Source: Neolewinella persica DSM 23188
Lineage (GTDB): Bacteria > Bacteroidota > Bacteroidia > Chitinophagales > Saprospiraceae
DNA length: 64,000 bases
Reading direction: 5' to 3'
Assembly (NCBI RefSeq): GCF_000373105.1
Contig: NZ_KB890432.1
Coordinates: 30,801-94,800, forward strand
This document shows, piece after piece, positions 26,915 through 36,774 of the stretch. The notes under the pieces were generated by a model. The model made no database searches. It was not told where the DNA came from and was given only the letters and a program-made list of their open reading frames with translations. How positions within the stretch are numbered: position 1 is the first letter of the stretch; every line of letters begins with the position of its first letter. The position numbers and the translations under genes were made by a program.

Positions 26915-27628
26915 ATGGATAAATTTATTTCTTTCTGCCTCTTATTTATCTGCTGTTCTTGCCTGTTGCAAGCACAAAACGTCCAGAAACGCCCCGTCTC
27001 CGCCGCGCCCTTCTTTATTGATGCGGACGTTGGTACTTTGTTGATAATCGATGATTATGGAGCCATCTTTGCACACTGGTCATTGGGGGCGGGCTACCGG
27101 ATCAACCCGCGTAAGGCCATCGGGTTGGAATATCGCTGGGCGTACTCCAGCGCCAGTTACTATAACCCCGAATATGGGCGTGGTGTGGGCATAACCTATC
27201 GTTACACGAACAAGGGGCTCTTCGTCAAAACTGCCATTGGTTTGGAGTTGAACGCTAAAAAGGAGAACTACGAATCACCGATCATATACGATGCGGTGGG
27301 TGGCAGTTTCTACCACAACCTAACGTTGGGCTGCCGTTTCCGCAGCGGTATCTTCTTGGGGATTTCGGGAACCGGTTTTTTCAATCGGATTTTCAAACGA
27401 TCAGAGTTTATTCTTGCCCCGGAGTACGCAGCGGAGTATGATGAAACCGGCGAGTTCCCATTTTTTGATGTCCGGCAGGCACCGGAGGGTGCGGGTAACT
27501 TTGTATCGCGCGGAGAGCGAACGTTTAATTTGTACGCGCCGACCCTCACGATCGGCTACGCCTTCCCGGGGCGGGGAAAGAAAAAAGACCAGAAGGTACA
27601 ACCGGCTGGCAGTAAGGAGAAAAGATAA
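26915..27628 (+). CDS. Exported outer-membrane beta-barrel protein, unknown
   Basis: A 237-aa protein with a signal peptide (about 1-20, ending CLLQAQ). The mature part alternates hydrophobic and polar residues in beta-strand fashion with Gly/Tyr-rich turns (for example AIGLEYRWAYSSASYY, NLTLGCRFRSGIFLG), as in small outer-membrane barrels. The C-terminus ends with a strand (TLTIGYAF) and then a basic tail. No specific family is recognised. Start at the ATG at 26915. It stands alone between the divergent aldo/keto reductase and the TMEM220-like gene. Confidence 0.75.
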   Translation: MDKFISFCLLFICCSCLLQAQNVQKRPVSAAPFFIDADVGTLLIIDDYGAIFAHWSLGAGYRINPRKAIGLEYRWAYSSASYYNPEYGRGVGITYRYTNKGLFVKTAIGLELNAKKENYESPIIYDAVGGSFYHNLTLGCRFRSGIFLGISGTGFFNRIFKRSEFILAPEYAAEYDETGEFPFFDVRQAPEGAGNFVSRGERTFNLYAPTLTIGYAFPGRGKKKDQKVQPAGSKEKR

Positions 27629-27808
27629 GCGGGCCATGCCCGACAGGGCTTTTCCCCTCGTAACCGCCAACCTCTCCGGACATGATTTCTAATACACCAG
27701 CTCGTGTGCCTTTCCTGTCCGGCTAATCATCCACTTTAGTGGCCGGTTAGTACCCTGTTGTGCTGTGGCGAATTTCCGGTCAACCATCATCAGGCCGATG
27801 CTGGCGAT

Positions 27809-27816
27809 TATATTTG
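27809..27816 (+). promoter_or_regulatory. Bacteroidota -7 box for TMEM220-like gene
   Basis: TATATTTG matches TAnnTTTG and lies 20 bp before the ATG at 27837. It rules against the longer upstream reading of that frame. Confidence 0.65.
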
Positions 27817-27836
27817 CGTCCAATCAAGTCATCGCC

Positions 27837-28208
27837 ATGAAATACCTCCACCTGGCCGTCGCCGCCCTCTTCGCTCTTTGTGCCTATTGGCAATTAAACG
27901 ACCCTGACTGGAATAAGTGGGTAGCGGCCTACGGAGTAGTGGTTTTCATTGCTCTTCGTACATTTTTTGGTGGCTTACGCCCCATTGTACCTTTATTACC
28001 AATGCTGGTGCTATTTGGCTGGTGGACGACCTACGTGCCCGAATTTGCCCAATGGATCAGCGACGGCATGCCCACCATCACCGGTTCCATGAAAGCCGAG
28101 TCTCCACACGTGGAGTTGACACGGGAATTTTTCGGACTATTGATTTGCTGGGGCACTTTGGCTGCTTATGCGTGGGGAGCGTGGAAAACTGGAAAACGTA
28201 AAGCCTAA
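27837..28208 (+). CDS. TMEM220-like small membrane protein
   Basis: A 123-aa integral membrane protein with about four helices. The N-terminal segment FALCAYWQLNDPDW followed by a short AAYG helix is typical of the TMEM220 family, a widespread membrane family without known function. The third helix includes LPMLVLFGWWTTY and the last FFGLLICWGTLAAYAWG. The ATG at 27837 is supported by the TATATTTG box 20 bp upstream. The rhamnosidase gene begins 33 bp after its stop, so the two may share a transcript. Confidence 0.85.
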   Translation: MKYLHLAVAALFALCAYWQLNDPDWNKWVAAYGVVVFIALRTFFGGLRPIVPLLPMLVLFGWWTTYVPEFAQWISDGMPTITGSMKAESPHVELTREFFGLLICWGTLAAYAWGAWKTGKRKA

Positions 28209-28241
28209 GTAAATTCCTTTTTCAACCTTTCATCTTACTTC

Positions 28242-30626
28242 ATGATCCGCTACCTCATTTTCCTTTGCTTATGTTTAGTTCCGTCTTTAGCTAAAACCCA
28301 ATTCAACGCCAACTGGGTAACCCACCCCACCCTGAAAGGCAGCGAGCAAGCCGTGGTCCTCTTCCGCTCCACCTTCAACCTGGAGACCCTGCCAGATAGT
28401 TTCCCCATAGACATTACGGCGGACGCCCACTTCCGCCTCCACGTCAACGGAAAATGGGTCACCTGGGGGCCTCAATTAGGAGATATTCAACACTGGCGGT
28501 ACGATCATCACGACTTACTCCCCCATCTCAAAACAGGCGAAAACATCATCGGGATAGAAGTTTTCAACTGGGGCCACTACCGCCTCTTTGGGATGGAGAG
28601 TGAACGGACCGCCCTACTAGTACAGGGCTATGGGCCGTCCGGATTCCTGACCACCCAACGCAATAGAAAAAACTACCAGTGCGCCCTCGATCCCGGCGTC
28701 CGGGGTAAACAAATTCGTTGGCGTTACGACGATCGGGACATCATCGGCGGTCTTTATGCCAACAACCCGACCGATAGCCTTTTAGCAACTGACCATCAGT
28801 GGAACTGGCAACAAGATGGTTTCCCCGCTGGCACGTGGTCTTATCCCTCTTTCGTAGAGTGGGGGCAACTCCGGAAAAACGGCGGTGCCTTCCTGTGGAT
28901 GCTGGAACCACGCACCACGCCGCCGCAAAAACGTACCCCCCAGGCATTCAAGGCGCTGCGGCATTCCTCAAAAGGTGTTGGTCTGCCCAAGGGCTGGCAC
29001 CTCGGTCGGCAGAACGTAGAACTTCCGGCTAACGGCGCCTACCGTTTTCTATTGGATATGGGCGAGGTCACCTTCGGCTTTCCTACCCTCCGCTGGAGTG
29101 GTGGTAAAGATGCCACCATCACCTATACCTGGGCAGAGAACCTCTTCAACCCCGATAAAACAAAGCCGCACCGCGACGAAGTGGAGGGTAAAATTGTCAA
29201 AGGTTACTTCGATACCGTCGTCGCAGATGGAGGTAAAAACCGCAGCTATATCCCCAGTTGGTACCGCACCCTGCGTTACCTCGAAATCCAGGTAACCGTA
29301 AAGGAGGAGCCTCTTCAACTCCGCGCGCCCACTTTCGACCGCGTCACCAGCAGCATCCCGCTGACGGCCAGCTGGGAGAGTGACGACCAGGCGCTGGACG
29401 ACATTGTGGACATGAGCGTCCGGACGGTCGAAATCTGCACCCAGGACTATTACCTCAGCGATGCTTACTACGAAACGATGCAGTACATCGGCGACACCAA
29501 AATTCAGGCGCCGGTATGGGAACTCTACACCGGAGATCGGCGGCACACCCGCAACGCCCTGATGGATTTCCACCGTGGCCGAAACGAAAATGGCGTACTT
29601 AAATCTGCCTACCCCAACCGCTACCAATTCTATCATTCGACCTATTCCCTGGTTTGGGTAGATATGGTTTACGATTACTTTCAGCGGTCAGGAGACACAG
29701 CGTTTGTGCGTCAATTCCTACCGGGCATTACCCATACGCTGAGTTATTTTGACGCCCACTACAACCGAACGTCGGGTTATCTGGAGGGCATCCCCTATTG
29801 GCCGTTTATCGACTGGTACGTCGGGGCGGAGCAGATGGGAATTGCTCCTGGTTCCGATGCCGACGCCTCCACGCCCGTCAGCCTGCATTATGCACATGCC
29901 CTGGGCAGTGCGGCCTCTCTTTTTGAGGCATTAAATGCCAAAGGCAATCAGGCAAAAGATTGGAAAGAACAACAACGGGGCATGATTGCCACGCTCAGAA
30001 AACGCTGTTATAATTCGGGGCGTAAACTCCTGGCAGAGCGGCCAGATCAAAGCTACTACGACCAGCACAGCAGCATTTTGGGTATTTTGCTCAATGTCAT
30101 TCCGGAAAAGGAACAAGAGCAAGCCCTCGAAGCTTTGCTGCGCGACGAAGACCTTGGCCAGGCGACCTATTACTATCGCTACTACCTTTTTACCGCGCTG
30201 GAAAAACTGGATCGGGCCGACCTGTTCCGGGAGGTCCTGCAACCCTGGCTCATTCTTCGTGATCAGGGGGCGACCACCCTGGTGGAACGTTTTGAAGACG
30301 TCCGCAAGCCTACCCGTTCTGAGGCCCATCCATGGGGGGCTTCGCCGGCACTTTTTGCTTATCGGTTGCTGGCTGGCATTGATACGGAACATCATAGTGA
30401 CGGTATCCGTATGGCTCCGGCATTCGGCCACCTGAAGTACATGCAGGGCTATTGTCCGGTGCAAGGAAAGGATGCAGGGGTCGGTTTCGTGCTACGCCTG
30501 GATGGCGATAAATTAAGCGGAACGGTCAGGGCAGAAACCCTGCCGATCGATTTTAGCTGGGGTGGGCATCGGGTCAGGGTGGCTGCGGGGGAGACGGAGG
30601 AGATTGGACTGAAGCGGAAGGAGTAG
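28242..30626 (+). CDS. Secreted GH78-family alpha-L-rhamnosidase-like protein
   Basis: A 794-aa exported protein with a signal peptide (about 1-20). An N-terminal beta domain (HFRLHVNGKWVTWGPQ), accessory strands, a central (alpha/alpha)6-barrel and a C-terminal beta-sandwich are in the order of family 78 glycoside hydrolases, which remove alpha-L-rhamnose from plant or algal glycans and glycosides. The active-site region is around DAYYETMQYIGDTK and IPYWPFIDWYVGAE. The C-terminal part has the family-like WGASPALFAYRLLAGI. Substrate specificity is not visible. No SusCD pair or other glycosidase is adjacent, so this is not a standard polysaccharide utilisation locus. Confidence 0.85.
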   Translation: MIRYLIFLCLCLVPSLAKTQFNANWVTHPTLKGSEQAVVLFRSTFNLETLPDSFPIDITADAHFRLHVNGKWVTWGPQLGDIQHWRYDHHDLLPHLKTGENIIGIEVFNWGHYRLFGMESERTALLVQGYGPSGFLTTQRNRKNYQCALDPGVRGKQIRWRYDDRDIIGGLYANNPTDSLLATDHQWNWQQDGFPAGTWSYPSFVEWGQLRKNGGAFLWMLEPRTTPPQKRTPQAFKALRHSSKGVGLPKGWHLGRQNVELPANGAYRFLLDMGEVTFGFPTLRWSGGKDATITYTWAENLFNPDKTKPHRDEVEGKIVKGYFDTVVADGGKNRSYIPSWYRTLRYLEIQVTVKEEPLQLRAPTFDRVTSSIPLTASWESDDQALDDIVDMSVRTVEICTQDYYLSDAYYETMQYIGDTKIQAPVWELYTGDRRHTRNALMDFHRGRNENGVLKSAYPNRYQFYHSTYSLVWVDMVYDYFQRSGDTAFVRQFLPGITHTLSYFDAHYNRTSGYLEGIPYWPFIDWYVGAEQMGIAPGSDADASTPVSLHYAHALGSAASLFEALNAKGNQAKDWKEQQRGMIATLRKRCYNSGRKLLAERPDQSYYDQHSSILGILLNVIPEKEQEQALEALLRDEDLGQATYYYRYYLFTALEKLDRADLFREVLQPWLILRDQGATTLVERFEDVRKPTRSEAHPWGASPALFAYRLLAGIDTEHHSDGIRMAPAFGHLKYMQGYCPVQGKDAGVGFVLRLDGDKLSGTVRAETLPIDFSWGGHRVRVAAGETEEIGLKRKE

Positions 30627-30639
30627 GTAGTGTTTTTTT

Positions 30640-30657
30640 GGCGCGGACGCTGGTGCA
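30640..30657 (+). repeat. GC-rich dispersed repeat, GGACG variant
   Basis: GGCGCGGACGCTGGTGCA, 13 bases after the rhamnosidase stop. Confidence 0.75.
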
Positions 30658-30764
30658 GGGAGAGGATATGGAGCAAGGAGCATTTGGGCCTAACGAAAAC
30701 AAGGCCGTTCACCCCCGCGTTTTCGTTATAAAGCCCACCATGCAGTAGTTCCAAAGCGCTAACT

Positions 30765-31454
30765 TTACTGATAAAGCGCAGAAACCTCCCGCCGGTACGT
30801 CTGCCCAACAGGCACCTTGCTTTCCCCCAATACCAGTACGTTACCCTGGATGCGGTCAATCTTAGCAACGGCAACCACAAAGGACTTGTGTACCCGCATG
30901 AATTGGTCTTTAGGCAAAATGTCGGCGTAGGCTGAAATGCTCTCGTGGCAAAGCAAAAAGTCGTCCGCAAAAAACATTTTGGTGTAGTTACCAAAAGCTT
31001 CTATGTAACGTATGTCGGCAGTATTCACCTGATGGTAGGTCTTGTCTCCCTTGATGAAGAAACGCTGTTCAACTGTTTCACCACTTCCGGTAGCATTTGG
31101 TGCAGTACGGATAGTAGCTTTATTTACTGCCTGGACTAACCGGTCGAAGCCAAACGGCTTGAGGAGATAGTCCACCACATCGAGCTCAAAGCCCTGAAGG
31201 GCGTGCTCGCTGTATGCGGTGGTTACGATTACCTGGGGTGGTTGGCGCAAGGTTTTCAGAAAGTCAAAACCGGTAAGTTTGGGCATATTCAGGTCCAAAA
31301 ACATCAGGTCGACAGTATCCTTGCTAAAAAAGTCAATGGCCTCCATCGCGTTGTAACAGTGCTTCTTCAACCGCAGGTGCGGGAGTAAGGAACAGTAATC
31401 TTCCAGTAAGTCGTGGGCCAGTGGTTCGTCGTCAACAATCAGGTAATCAATCAT
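30765..31454 (-). CDS. LytTR-family response regulator
   Basis: A 229-aa two-component regulator. The receiver domain (about 1-115) has the acidic pair VDDEP, the phosphorylation site LFLDLNMP-type segment with Asp54, and the conserved Lys in LLKPFGFDR. A LytTR DNA-binding domain follows (about 130-229), with RYIEAFGNYTKMFF and FMRVHKSFVV. The gene overlaps the 3' end of the sensor kinase gene by 8 bp, which shows coupling. The pair is the typical Bacteroidota LytS/LytTR arrangement. The target genes are unknown; the ABC-permease/M1-peptidase gene lies just beyond the kinase start. Confidence 0.93.
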   Translation of the reverse strand: MIDYLIVDDEPLAHDLLEDYCSLLPHLRLKKHCYNAMEAIDFFSKDTVDLMFLDLNMPKLTGFDFLKTLRQPPQVIVTTAYSEHALQGFELDVVDYLLKPFGFDRLVQAVNKATIRTAPNATGSGETVEQRFFIKGDKTYHQVNTADIRYIEAFGNYTKMFFADDFLLCHESISAYADILPKDQFMRVHKSFVVAVAKIDRIQGNVLVLGESKVPVGQTYRREVSALYQ

Positions 31455-32574
31455 GGGGCGTTATACTTAGGGAGGCAAAATAGGTGTCGTTCTGTATCCG
31501 TAAATCCAGCTGGTACTGGTCTGGGTAGGTCAACTCCAGGCGTCGGCGTAAGTTTTCCAGGCCGATGCCCGGGTGTGTACTGGTTTCTTCTACGTCAAAA
31601 TTATTCTCTACCGTAAAATCGATTCGGTCCCCGGTAGAGGCAAGCACTATATTGACGTAAGCACCGTTCATTTTTTTCTCTACGCCGTGCTTAAAAGCAT
31701 TTTCCAGTAATATGATGAAGAGCAAAGGCGCTACGGTTGCTCCTCGCTCAATCTGGTGGTAAAAGTCCAGCGTAACCGTCTGGCGATAACGAATTCGATT
31801 AAGCTCCAGGTAAGCATTCAGGTAATCAACTTCCTCGCTAAGGGAGACTTTATCTTTCTTCCCTTCATATATCGTGTACCGCATCATATCCCCTAGCCTT
31901 AGGATTAAATCTGGTGCCTCTTTAGCACCCCTTACCGTCAGGGCATGCAGGTTATTGAGGGTATTGAAGAAGAAATGGGGATTAATCTGAGATTTGAGCA
32001 TCGCCAGCTCCGCCGAGGCCTTCTCTCGCTTGAGATCCTGCAACCATTTCCACTGATCATAGATGAGGGTAACTACGACAAACGGTATGGGCAAGAAAAA
32101 CAGCGGCAAGATGAAATCCTTATGTACCGTGTACGCCGAAAAATCGCCAATGAACAGCCGGGCCCCAAGGAAGTAACAGAAGAGAAGCGTGTAAAAGGCT
32201 ACGATGCCCTTACCATATCGTCGAAAAAAGGAGGGAGCCAGTATGGCAAAAGCCCCCAGGCTCAACGCCGTCAAAGACAGGAAGGTAATGGGGTTATCGG
32301 GGATCTGCATCTTCCCATCGGCAAATACCGTCAGCCAGCAAAAAACGATCAGGATCAAAACCTGTAGGAAGAATTTTCGATATTGCTTCAGTTCCTGCCA
32401 ATGATGAATGGGCAGGGAAAACATCAACCACCAAAAAGAGAAGATCAAGATATTCTCTCCGTACGCACTCGGGTTAATCAGAATATACCCTAGCCAACTG
32501 AATATCACCGTGGCCAGTGCGACCAACAGGAGGCCAATAATATAGGCACGGTACCGGAGCAAAAACACTTTCAT
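31447..32574 (-). CDS. LytS-type sensor histidine kinase
   Basis: A 375-aa membrane sensor kinase. The N-terminal ~170 residues hold about five to six helices with no extracellular domain. The kinase core begins at the His-kinase box (SQINPHFFFNTLNNL) and ends with the ATPase segment (ENAFKHGVEKK, then GIGLENLRRRLEL). The ATG at 32574 is preceded by a TAATTTTG box at a distance that implies a leaderless transcript. It is the partner of the overlapping LytTR regulator. Confidence 0.93.
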   Translation of the reverse strand: MKVFLLRYRAYIIGLLLVALATVIFSWLGYILINPSAYGENILIFSFWWLMFSLPIHHWQELKQYRKFFLQVLILIVFCWLTVFADGKMQIPDNPITFLSLTALSLGAFAILAPSFFRRYGKGIVAFYTLLFCYFLGARLFIGDFSAYTVHKDFILPLFFLPIPFVVVTLIYDQWKWLQDLKREKASAELAMLKSQINPHFFFNTLNNLHALTVRGAKEAPDLILRLGDMMRYTIYEGKKDKVSLSEEVDYLNAYLELNRIRYRQTVTLDFYHQIERGATVAPLLFIILLENAFKHGVEKKMNGAYVNIVLASTGDRIDFTVENNFDVEETSTHPGIGLENLRRRLELTYPDQYQLDLRIQNDTYFASLSITPHD

Positions 32575-32578
32575 ACTA

Positions 32579-32586
32579 CAAAATTA
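32579..32586 (-). promoter_or_regulatory. Bacteroidota -7 box, leaderless kinase gene
   Basis: TAATTTTG on the minus strand, only 4 bases before the ATG at 32574. The predicted transcription start coincides with the start codon. Confidence 0.6.
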
Positions 32587-32761
32587 GGCCAGAAGCGGGG
32601 CCGTAAAAATTTTATCGCCGAACCATGACGGAACTTTCACGAACGCCTTTATTTTCAGTATAAACCGGCTTCCTGCTGAAAACCAGGTATTGTAAGGCAA
32701 AAACCAGTTGGGATGTCATCCTTATTTTTCTCGCCTTACGCCTACGATTAGCTTCGGCGCT

Positions 32762-35700
32762 ATGCTATACGACCTCCTCCGTTTTGAATTCGGCTACCAA
32801 CTACGTCAACGTTACGTCTGGCTGTTCATGCTTTTGTTTTTGAGCCTTGGCCTCCTGGTCGGACGCCAGGACCAGGTGGGCGTGAACATCGTGTTTAACG
32901 GGAGCTACCAAATGTCTTTCATACTGGGACTTTTCAGTCTGTCTACCGTGTTCATTGTAATGTTTGCTACCGGAAATGGCCTGCACCGCGACCAACAGTA
33001 TAAGTTTGAAGAGATACTTTTCAGTTCCGGCCTCAAAAAATGGCAGTTTTATTGGGTCCGTTACATCGGGGTACTCGGCACCAGCGCGCTGGCTTTTGGG
33101 CCCCTGGTGATCGGTTTGATTTTGGGACAGTGCTTTGCCGATGTAGCCCCCGAACGCTACGGCCCCTGGACCTGGGGCAATTACCTAAAGCCATGGTGCT
33201 GGCTGGTATTACCCAATATCCTGATTTGCTCCTCTCTGATCTTCGTGGTTAGCCTGTTGTTCCGCAACACCTTCGCCGCCTACGCCACGGCGGTACTGAT
33301 TTATGCGGGTTACTGGCTGGGCGCTATTTTTCTCAATTCTCCGCTCCTGGCACAAGGGGTGCCCACCAGCCCGGAAAACATGGCAATTGCCGCCATCGCC
33401 TCCCCCTTTGGGCTGGCTGCCTTTTTTGAACAGACGCAGTATTGGACACCAACGGAACACAGTTTTCGACAACTGGCGTTTACGGGTTATTTAGCCTGGA
33501 ACAGGGTCTTATGGTTTGGTATCTCCATAGCCGTGCTACTCTTTGGGTACTTCCGTTTTTCTTTGCGACCGGAGGTTGGTAGGGGGAAGAATCGCCAGGG
33601 CCAGCCGAGCAAAGCCTTCGCTCTTCGGCCGAGGCGGGAGGTACGACCTGATTCGTCCGACCAGAGGAGGTTATCCGGTAATTTACGACCCGATCACCCG
33701 GCGGACGAGCCAGCTCCTATCGTCGCGTCCCGGCCGCCGAGCGATCTCCCTACACCATTCCCCATCGTAACCAAGACCTTTGGCGTATACCATGAATGGC
33801 GGGCCTTCCTCCGTAATCTCAGCCGGGAGCTACGCTTCGTCTTTGGCCATCTCGCATTTTTGGGCATTTTTGCCACCTGGTTATTCATCGTCATTTCAGA
33901 GGTACACAGCCACCTGCGTATCCGTGGGGATTACGGAGAGGTCTTATATCCTTACCTCGCCGCACTAATCGAACAGTTCGCCGGTGTACTCCCTTATTTT
34001 TCACTTATCCTCATTGTCTTTTATGGCGGCGAGTTGGTGTGGCGGGAGCGCACCCTGCGTATTAGTGACATCATGGATGCCATGCCCGTCTCTAACGCTG
34101 CAATCTACCTGGCGAAGCTGGCCGCCTTGACCATTTTACCACTGGTCCTGCTAAGTTCCGGTTTGTTGGTCTGTCTTGGTTATCAATTAGGATACGGTGG
34201 CGTTTCCATCTCGCCAATTTCTTACCTCCTTGTCTTTTACCTGCTCGCCGGTCGGCTGCTTTTCTTTGCCACGCTTACCATCATGCTGCAAAGCCTTGCG
34301 ACAAATAAGTACTTAGGCATGTTGCTAAGCCTCGTCCTTTGCCTTGTTCTGGCAACACCTCTTAGCGTTCGATTAGGATTGGAACATCCCTTATGGCGGC
34401 CGGGCGACCTGACCCAGGTTCAATTTAATGATATGAGCGGATTTGGCGTGGAACTGGGAGCCTACCATTTACGTGTAGCCCTGGTCGTTTTCCTGGGAGG
34501 CTTCTTTTCCCTGATCGGTTTTCGGGCCTGGAAACGTGGAACTGACGAGAACCTGGCCTCTCGCCTGATTCGGCCCCGCCCTGGCTCCTCCCGCTTCGAA
34601 CGCCTGCTTTCTGCACTTGCCCTTATCGGAACCGCAGGCTGCATCTTCGCCATTTTCTATCAGGTAAACATGGTGGAGCCCTACATCAACGCCAGTCGAA
34701 GTACCGACTTGTCAGAAGAATACGAGCGACGCTTTAAGCAATACGATCAACTTCAGAAACTCTACCCCGTTGACCTGAACTACACGATAGACCTGTTCCC
34801 CGAAGAGCGGCAGTACTCCGTTACTGCCAGGCATATTCTGAAGAACAAAGGAAATTCCCCCGTCGATAAAGTCTTCCTTTCTGCCCGCTTAGCCTTACAG
34901 GAGGTACGACTCAGCGGAGGCCATTTGCTAAGCCACGACAATAAACACCTGACTTATCTCTATCAATTTGACACCCCGCTCCAACCCGGAGATAGCACGA
35001 CCTTAAATTACTCACTGGAAGTTGAGAGCACCGCCTTTAACCCCCGACTTGACATCGCCAACAACGGAACGTACATCCTTCCGGCACGCTTCGAACCCTC
35101 CATGGGTTATCGCCCATCGCGGGAAATAAGAAACGATCGAGAAAGAGAACGACGGGGCCTGCCTCCACGTGGAGAAGAACTCATTTCTTCCGACCACTTT
35201 GCGCTTCCGACAGAAACTGGTTTGGGCCGGGTAAACTTCGAATGCCTGATCTCCACCAGCGCAACGCAGACAGCGCTTGCCCCAGGAACGCTGCAAAAAG
35301 AATGGACCGAAAACGGCCGCTATTTTGCCCACTTCAAGGCGCAAGAAAAAGTAGTGCCCTTTCTGGCTTTTTTCTCGGCTGACTATGAAGTTCGCCGCGA
35401 AATTTACCAGGGCATTACCATTGAGCACTACTTCCACGCCGAGCATGATATGAACATCGACGCTTCCGTTCTAGCCGTAAAACGAGCACTTGATTATGGC
35501 CAGGAGCAGTTCGGGCCTTATCCATATGATTACTTACGCATTGCCGAAATCCCCGGCCACTACCGCTTTGGCGGCATGGCCATGCCGGGCTTGATCAGTA
35601 TGGTTTCCAATCGATATTATTTGGTGGATCAGCGAAACACTACGGCCTTCAACCTGGTGGCAAAGCGCGCCATTCATGAGGTTGGCCACCAATGGTGGGG

Positions 35701-36445
35701 CCACGCCCTGATGTCAAAACCGTCTCCAGGCAGTGGCCTGCTCATCGAAGGCCTGGCCAAGTACACAGAGGGCGTTGTCATGGACAAATATTACGGCAAA
35801 GGCAGCCTCTGGAACCTATCGGATCAGGCCCAACGCAGGTACTTCCGTGAACGGGCTTATGACCCTGCCCCGGAACAACCTTTACTCCTCGGAGATGCGC
35901 CCCATCTCCTTTATGGAAAGAGCTACCCGGCGCTCATGGCTACCAGGGACCTCTTGGGTGAACAGCGGATAAACGCCTTGCTGCGTGAGTTGATCGGGAA
36001 AGAGAAAGGGCAAACCGAATTTACGGTAACCTCTCTGGATTTGATCAACGGCCTTAAAGAAATGGCCAACCCAGAGGAGGAAAAGCTGCTGGAACAATGG
36101 CTGGAACGAATCATTATTTACGATATCGCACTGGAGACCGTCGCCTTGCGCAAAGAGGAGGATGGCTTCCTTATTCAAGGTCGGTTCAAAGCTCATAAAA
36201 GGAGTAACGATGCTGAAGAAATCTCCTGTGAACCACTACCGCTTGGGGTATTTACGGTACCCCCGGGTGAAGTCAGGGATACCTCCCAAATCCTGCATTG
36301 GGGCTACTACTCCCCCGGAGCACCATTTGAGTTGAGGGTAACGGAAAGACCTTTTTACCTAAGTATTGATCCTTACGGGACTCGGGTAGAGGAAAAGCGG
36401 CATGAGAATACGGTTGGGTTGGAGCTTATTGAAGAGACGGAATAA
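32762..36445 (+). CDS. ABC transporter permease fused to M1-family peptidase
   Basis: A 1227-aa membrane protein. The N-terminal half has two groups of six or so helices (about 1-265 and 350-620) in the style of ABC-2 permeases. The C-terminal half is an M1 (gluzincin) aminopeptidase-like domain with HEVGHQWWGH (His972, Glu973, His976) and the third ligand Glu996 in LLIEGLAKYTE. Between the helix groups is a ~60-residue Arg/Pro-rich linker (33580-33770) of unusual composition. The ATG at 32762 is preferred over one 54 bases upstream. This fusion family usually sits beside an ABC ATPase gene; none is present here. A role in peptide or lipoprotein handling at the envelope is inference. Confidence 0.9.
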   Translation: MLYDLLRFEFGYQLRQRYVWLFMLLFLSLGLLVGRQDQVGVNIVFNGSYQMSFILGLFSLSTVFIVMFATGNGLHRDQQYKFEEILFSSGLKKWQFYWVRYIGVLGTSALAFGPLVIGLILGQCFADVAPERYGPWTWGNYLKPWCWLVLPNILICSSLIFVVSLLFRNTFAAYATAVLIYAGYWLGAIFLNSPLLAQGVPTSPENMAIAAIASPFGLAAFFEQTQYWTPTEHSFRQLAFTGYLAWNRVLWFGISIAVLLFGYFRFSLRPEVGRGKNRQGQPSKAFALRPRREVRPDSSDQRRLSGNLRPDHPADEPAPIVASRPPSDLPTPFPIVTKTFGVYHEWRAFLRNLSRELRFVFGHLAFLGIFATWLFIVISEVHSHLRIRGDYGEVLYPYLAALIEQFAGVLPYFSLILIVFYGGELVWRERTLRISDIMDAMPVSNAAIYLAKLAALTILPLVLLSSGLLVCLGYQLGYGGVSISPISYLLVFYLLAGRLLFFATLTIMLQSLATNKYLGMLLSLVLCLVLATPLSVRLGLEHPLWRPGDLTQVQFNDMSGFGVELGAYHLRVALVVFLGGFFSLIGFRAWKRGTDENLASRLIRPRPGSSRFERLLSALALIGTAGCIFAIFYQVNMVEPYINASRSTDLSEEYERRFKQYDQLQKLYPVDLNYTIDLFPEERQYSVTARHILKNKGNSPVDKVFLSARLALQEVRLSGGHLLSHDNKHLTYLYQFDTPLQPGDSTTLNYSLEVESTAFNPRLDIANNGTYILPARFEPSMGYRPSREIRNDRERERRGLPPRGEELISSDHFALPTETGLGRVNFECLISTSATQTALAPGTLQKEWTENGRYFAHFKAQEKVVPFLAFFSADYEVRREIYQGITIEHYFHAEHDMNIDASVLAVKRALDYGQEQFGPYPYDYLRIAEIPGHYRFGGMAMPGLISMVSNRYYLVDQRNTTAFNLVAKRAIHEVGHQWWGHALMSKPSPGSGLLIEGLAKYTEGVVMDKYYGKGSLWNLSDQAQRRYFRERAYDPAPEQPLLLGDAPHLLYGKSYPALMATRDLLGEQRINALLRELIGKEKGQTEFTVTSLDLINGLKEMANPEEEKLLEQWLERIIIYDIALETVALRKEEDGFLIQGRFKAHKRSNDAEEISCEPLPLGVFTVPPGEVRDTSQILHWGYYSPGAPFELRVTERPFYLSIDPYGTRVEEKRHENTVGLELIEETE

Positions 36446-36478
36446 AGGGCTTACCGGGTTTATTTACGGATCGTTTTT

Positions 36479-36617
36479 GGGCGGGGCCGCAGGTGCAATA
36501 TTGGGTTACCCGGCCTTCAGGCCGTCCTGTTCTGAGGCCTTCAGGCCCGGATACCGCCTAAAGGCTTTAAACCTTCACGGCCTGAAGTCCGGGCAACTTT
36601 GCACCTGCGGCCCCGCC
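36479..36617. repeat. Paired GC-rich dispersed repeat
   Basis: Plus copy 36479-36497 and minus copy 36600-36617 face each other 102 bp apart. Between them are several GGCCTTCAGGCC-like palindromic words, so the whole 139-bp unit can fold into nested hairpins. It lies between the M1-fusion stop and the alaS promoter. Confidence 0.85.
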
Positions 36618-36699
36618 ACCAAAATCACTGTATCAGCGAGGTTAAAAACACCGACGAATTCCTCCAGCCCACAGCAACCAATTGCTCCCACCAAAACAT

Positions 36700-36707
36700 T
36701 ATCTTTG
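36700..36707 (+). promoter_or_regulatory. alaS promoter -7 box
   Basis: TATCTTTG is an exact match to TAnnTTTG, with TTG at 36682 as a possible -33 element. It predicts a leader of about 80 bases before the alaS ATG, containing the hairpin at 36730-36774. Confidence 0.7.
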
Positions 36708-36729
36708 CGCGCCCAAACGGTAGTCTTGT

Positions 36730-36774
36730 GGTCTGGTAGTCTTGTAGACGGGCCACCTACAAGACTACCAGACC
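36730..36774 (+). promoter_or_regulatory. Perfect 18-bp hairpin in the alaS leader
   Basis: GGTCTGGTAGTCTTGTAG (36730-36747) and CTACAAGACTACCAGACC (36757-36774) pair exactly around a 9-base loop; the flanks extend the stem with mismatches. It ends 20 bases before the ATG, where it could affect ribosome access. It is built of TAGTCT-type short words like the other arrays. Confidence 0.75.
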
